Source: Catonia carolina (taxonomy: Eukaryota > Arthropoda > Insecta > Hemiptera > Achilidae). Taken from it: a stretch of 64,000 nt of DNA. This document shows, piece by piece, positions 59,557 through 64,000 of the stretch. The position numbers were made by a program, and so were the translations under genes. The stretch's first letter is position 1, and every line of letters begins with the position of its first letter. Where the stretch lies: assembly GCA_035578175.1 (NCBI GenBank), contig JAQMRL010000005.1, positions 55,905,722-55,969,721 on the forward strand, given 5' to 3'. Below the pieces are notes generated by a model, which was given only the letters and a program-made list of their open reading frames with translations, had not been told where the DNA came from and did no database searches.

Positions 59557-60464
59557 CGAGATGTGGCAATTAATTTCCAGGAATTTTCAATTTTATCTTC
59601 AATAAAACACAAGCAAACTAAGTTATGAGCAAAATTTGATTATCAACCTTCACAATAGTTTCCCTCTAACTCTACACGATTCCAATGTTGCTCCCACGAT
59701 TGGAAGCACCTTTGGTAATCCTATGAAGTTACGCCATTCAGCACCGTTGTTACAGCTTTCTTGACCTCCTGTACGCTGCCATGGTGTGTGACTTCATCTG
59801 GGGAATAAGAAGTCGCAGGGGGTGATATCAGGGCTATAGGGTGGGTGTGGCAACGTTAAAATGCCTTTTGTTGCCAAAAATTCTTGGACAATGAACGACG
59901 AATGGGCCGGCATGTTGTCATGGTGAAAGATCCAGCCATTCTCCATGAGTTCATGCCGCACACGTAAAAAGCATGCTCGCAGCTGTTCCAGGATGCCCAC
60001 ATAATCACACAACTGTCTGGCCGGCAAGAGCATATTCACGAAGAATGATGTCGCATATATAGAAAAAAACGATCAACATTGCCTTCAATCGCAACTTGGA
60101 CATCCTCACTTTCGTTGGCCTCTCCCAACCTTTTCCACCCATGCTGACTGTTTACAGGTCTAGCATCATACTCAAAGATCCAGGTCTCATTTCCAATGAT
60201 TACCCGACTCAACCATCTCTGCCTTTGCTCTGAATGCGGAGTAACAAATCCTCGCTTGTAATGTGTGTCACTCATTTTCACGACGCCACTAAAAAGTTAC
60301 TTTCAAAAAACCCACAAAACACAAACCAAACGTACTATAGACTTCAAACTTAAGACTGCAACAAAAGAAAGGTCCCCTTTTCCCAGTCATATGTTTATGA
60401 ACAACGCAGTGTTGCCAATTCCTGAGTTATAACTAAATTCCCAGAATTTAATTGCCACACCTAG
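59557..60464 (-). mobile_element. mariner element, decayed, with both ends
   Basis: Ends CGAGATGTGGCAATTAATTT and, reversed, CTAGGTGTGGCAATTAAATT, with TA at 59555-59556 and 60465-60466. The minus strand keeps VIIGNETWIFEYDARPVNSQ, WIFHHDNMPAHSSFIVQEFL and PHPPYSPDITPCDFLFPR, split between two frames. The N-terminal DNA-binding part is mostly missing. Confidence 0.85.
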
Positions 60465-60466
60465 TA

Positions 60467-61210
60467 TGCTATTATGATGAATGTGTTAAAATTAGTCTTT
60501 GTATTTTACTTGTTAGGCCTTATTTTTTTTTTAAATCGTTGATACAGTATTTAGGTACCTACTTTAACTTGTTATTTCCACCTACAGTGTTTACAACTTA
60601 AAATTTATTTTTTAAATCCAACAAGTAGATAATGTAAATAATAATGAATAATGAATCAATTATGTAGATTGGTATTCAACGGGATTGAACGATGAACTGC
60701 ATTTTAATTTTTAGTATGATACCACTGAGGTTTGTCACACAGTAGTTAAAATTGTTTAGTGGACATACATAAATGATTTTTAAATGTCTCAAGATCTTCT
60801 TCTTCAAGTTCTTTTAATAATTTTTTAGAGGCATCAAATAAAAAACTAAATTTTTACGCAATATCCCTGCTCATGTCCAATGCCACTGCCACTTTTTGTG
60901 AATCTTTGTGATTTTATTTAGATCTTGATTAAGTTTCCCAAAATTATTTGAACTCTTAATCTAATAACTTCATTTGACTCCATGCGTTTAACATTAGCTG
61001 TTCAATTGCATTGAACCACGTAGAAAAATTCCATGCCACATTAAACAAACAAACTGAATCGTGTATATTCGACTTAAGATATAATTCCATGCACCAGTAC
61101 CCTCTCATTCATTATCACGCAATCTGAACCTTACTGTATTAAATAAATTAGTAAATCTAATTAAATAAATAGTCAGTTCCATACACTATCCAAAAATTCT
61201 CACAAGGATA
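60467..61210. other. Intergenic, nothing convincing
   Basis: The minus strand near 60880-60970 reads NFGKLNQDLNKITKIHKKW, which I cannot assign; no flanking signals. Confidence 0.4.
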
Positions 61211-61297
61211 GACAATTTTATAAACTTTTTCTATTTTATATAATGAATTTATATAATAATTTCACTAACCTTCTTTTTGAACTGTGTCACTTTTATT

Positions 61298-61341
61298 TTT
61301 ACTAACACGTGTTTCGGTGGATCCACCATCATCAGAGTAAA
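61298..61341 (-). ncRNA. Hammerhead-ribozyme-like motif, best copy
   Basis: Minus strand: stem I TTTACT, core CTGATGA (61335-61329), stem II GGTG-GATC-CACC after one extra U, GAAA, stem III CAC/GTG, U-U cleavage site, then AGTAAA, which pairs with all six bases of TTTACT. All invariant core positions that I can place are present. Confidence 0.68.
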
Positions 61342-61486
61342 TAAAATAATTGAGACTAAAAAATTTTTATCTCACTTATTTAAAATCTATAGAAGATGAT
61401 ACATCTTCAGTCATTTGTATCAGTTTTATTTATCAGTTTGATTTTAAATAAGTGAGATAAAATTTTTTTTAGTTTCAATTATTTTA

Positions 61487-61530
61487 TTTACTCTGATGAT
61501 GGTGGATCCACCGAAACACATGCAAGTAAA
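61487..61530 (+). ncRNA. Hammerhead-like motif with mutated cleavage site
   Basis: Core CTGATGA (61493-61499), stem II, GAAA and 6-bp stem I (TTTACT/AGTAAA) are kept, but the stem III side reads ATGC, so the U before the cleaved base is C. Probably inactive. Confidence 0.55.
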
Positions 61531-61659
61531 AATAAAAGTGACGCAGTTTAAAAAGAAGGTTAGTGAAATTATTATATAAATTCATTATATAAAATAGAAA
61601 TAATTTCAAACTGCAGATTATAAAGATTTATTTTTGAATGAAGAATTTTATAAACATAC

Positions 61660-63020
61660 GAGTAATTTTTTTCATCCATAATATTAATTTAGTTTATAAT
61701 ACTTTTGAGACAATACTTGGCAATTTAATCAAAAAGTTGTAAGAGCTGTCTTTATCAATATAATTTAAAAAAATCTTGGATTCAAGAGCAAGCTATTATT
61801 ATTCTTTAATAAATCTGAACTGAATAACAACTGAACAAAGTACTTGAAAAGCGAAACACTTTATTCAATGTATTTTAATTTGTCATATATTACTAACGAA
61901 TATGGTTACAAAATATTGTAAAAAACATGTGGTAACAACCAAACTACGAATCTTCCTAAGTTATACATAATCAACAAATGACAATATCACATTACTTTTG
62001 TAATCCTCTATGATGTGCACTTCACAAAAAATAGAATTATAAAAGTATTTTAATAATTTTAAACGAGGTGAGGGTTATATTTAATTAGTTTTGTTTTGGC
62101 TGTTCATTACATATCATATACGTAAATATTTTAATATAACAGCAAAACTGCCCAGCTAGGCCACTAGTTAAAATTCATAGAAATCCCATGAATTTCTAAT
62201 TTCTTTATTATAGTTAAACAGGAAACATACACTGAGTTAAAGTAGTTGTCACAGCTAAAGGCAGTGGGGGACAAATTAAATACTACATAAATTAAAATTA
62301 TTATTGTACTTCAGTCATTCAAAAAAAAGGCGCACATAATGGTTTCTTTTTTTGGGTACACTTCCACTATAAGGACCCACTCCGATTTTCGCTGATTTCT
62401 TTTGCTTTAGAATTTTGAAAAGTATCTCTGTTTCCTATCAATTAGTGTTTTGTAAACTCAGCAAAATAGGAATCCATGCGATTGCAGGCAGTACTGTGGT
62501 GATGTTTGTTTCCTCAATTCAGCTGAGCCCCATATCCTTTCTATAGCCTGTGTACGGATACTGGTAGCGAGGTAAACAAAATTAAAACGGTGATTGACTT
62601 GAAAACAAGTAAATTCAGCCTGTTCTATATAGTTCTTTATGCACCCCTTCCACTTGATAGTTGACCCTTATTCAACATGTTACTTGATTGTGTTCATCAA
62701 GGTTGCTGTTGATCTGTTAACCGCTTTCATGATAAAACATTTTACTCACGACAAATGACCTCAAAAACCTACTGGTGAGGCAAGATTCTTTTTCAATGAA
62801 AATATACTCATCTATTTCAATAATTTTCCCCTCACCTCCAATTTTTTGCTGTGGTAAATATTCTAGTTCCTCAATAAAATTTTTACATCAATAACCATTT
62901 CAATATACAACTACCCGGTGTGACACTGTATGGACCAGCCGTACAGTGACTGGTTATATCGAGCCTTTCTTATTATTTGTATTTGAAATCAAAAACCGTA
63001 AGGCACCCGCATCTAACATT
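61660..63020. other. Intergenic, nothing recognised
   Basis: No coding region, element ends or tandem repeats that I can support. Confidence 0.5.
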
Positions 63021-63026
63021 ATAGTA

Positions 63027-63430
63027 TTGCTCGAGTCCCAGCTCCGTGTAGTAGGAAGGAATGCAGTGCATTGTTATAGTAGTGGGAGAATGAATGAGTT
63101 AGTAGTGTTTCACAGCTGATTCATTTGTAGTGGTAGCATGTACTAACTAGAATAAAAGAATATTCTTATCATCCGGCGCATTAATTTAACAAATACCTAC
63201 CGGGTTTTTAACTTGGTCGGATTCATAATATTTAACTTGCTAATTTATATTAAAATATGTAAATAAATAAATGTAATAAATACAAACAAATATGTTAAAT
63301 ACGGAAAGTTTGAAAACGAATGTTTGTATCAGAGTAATACCACAATCATTCTCCCAGCATGAGTCACTCTTTTATTATACCTCACTTGTACCCTTCTCCC
63401 CGCAACTACACTAAGCTTGGAACTGCACAA
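63027..63430. mobile_element. MITE family C, copy 3
   Basis: Ends TTGCTCGAGTCCCAGCTCCG and, reversed, TTGTGCAGTTCCAAGCTTAG; TA at 63025-63026 and 63431-63432. The interior matches the copies at 29338 and 42338. Confidence 0.82.
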
Positions 63431-63434
63431 TAAT

Positions 63435-64000
63435 AAAGGATTCATTTATAATTGAGGTAGAATGGACAGAAGAAGTCTCCCGCAATATAAAGTGCGGAAA
63501 GAAATCCAGTTAAACAATACACCAGATAATTTAATGCTCTGATGCTAGGAATTAGCATGCGTTCAGCACAACCACAATTTCTATTGAAGAACAAAAAATT
63601 TTTTACATTTAAAAAATTACTATCACAATCGTAAAATTTATAATAAATGATTACACAGACAAAAACAACTCCAACAGTTATAACAGATCAAATGTAATTA
63701 ACCAATGATTGAACAGACAATATCCATATGATCTCTAATCGAAAAATACATTAAAACATTTAAAATTTTAAAAATAATGGAAACAATCTTAAAATAACAA
63801 CTAAATTAATAAATAACTTATTCTACAATTTAAATTTACTATTTATTATACTAGATCTAAAAATAATCTTAAATTTAATCTAAAAACTACTTAGTTTTAA
63901 CTACACATTGAAAGGGTTTTTCACATTTAAAAACAAAAATTACACGTATTTTATAGTTATAATATTTTATTATTATTAAAAATAAAGAGTAATAATAGTA
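63435..64000. other. Intergenic, nothing recognised
   Basis: Very AT-rich to the window end; no features supported. Confidence 0.5.

Larger units (their letters stand above)
61226..61643. mobile_element. Hairpin retroelement with hammerhead-like motifs, copy 2
   Basis: Flanked by the perfect 12-bp duplication AATTTTATAAAC (61214-61225, 61644-61655). The arms CTATTTTATATAATGAATTT and its reverse carry the ACCTTCTTTTTGAACTG, ACACGTGTTTCGGTGGATCC and CATCATCAGAGTAAA blocks. About 418 bp, non-coding. Same family as 5922-6536. Confidence 0.85.

Overview
This is a piece of a large, AT-rich, transposon-rich animal nuclear genome, almost certainly an insect. Hemiptera is my guess from the repeat style, with low confidence. 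Its coding genes are split by long introns, and no bacterial features are present. The only cellular gene I can support is DNA topoisomerase III-alpha (TOP3A/Top3alpha) on the minus strand. It is read as 14 exons running from 38325 down to 1824, with the 3' end lying beyond the left edge of the window. Splice sites and codon phases agree at all 13 junctions, and the TOPRIM residues, catalytic tyrosine and first C-terminal zinc cluster are readable. Exon 6 carries an apparent 2-bp insertion that breaks the frame just before the catalytic region.

Almost everything else is mobile DNA. The introns (1972-38109) hold copies of several repeat families. Family A is a roughly 386-bp retroposon with an (AAC)n-like 3' tail and 9-14 bp target-site duplications (TSDs). 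Family B is a roughly 0.9-1.0 kb repeat bounded by ACTTTCTCTTGCC inverted ends. Several B copies were themselves hit by other elements: a piggyBac-like element at TTAA, a Tc1/mariner element at TA, a fold-back element at TA, and a tRNA-derived SINE. Other intronic residents are an apparently intact Tc1/mariner-superfamily element (14368-15735), a hAT element with near-identical 8-bp TSD (6615-7377), pogo/Tigger remnants, mariner remnants and two related Tc1-like internally deleted elements.

The part upstream of TOP3A (38.4-64 kb) has no cellular gene that I can recognise. It contains a complete, apparently intact Jockey-type LINE (44194-48522) with both ORFs, a poly(A) tail and a perfect 12-bp TSD. 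It also holds a 5'-truncated second LINE (51450-53278), a mariner inside a mariner in which the inner copy is a long palindrome (40223-41151), a MITE inserted in a transposase remnant, two tRNA-derived SINE families, and a cluster of three B copies (54939-58647).

The most unusual signal is a pair of hairpin elements (5922-6536 and 61226-61643), each with an 11-12 bp TSD. Their inverted arms carry hammerhead-ribozyme-like cores (CTGATGA, a GGTG/CACC stem, GAAA, then a UH cleavage site with a matching stem I). This is consistent with Penelope-like or retrozyme-type retroelements.
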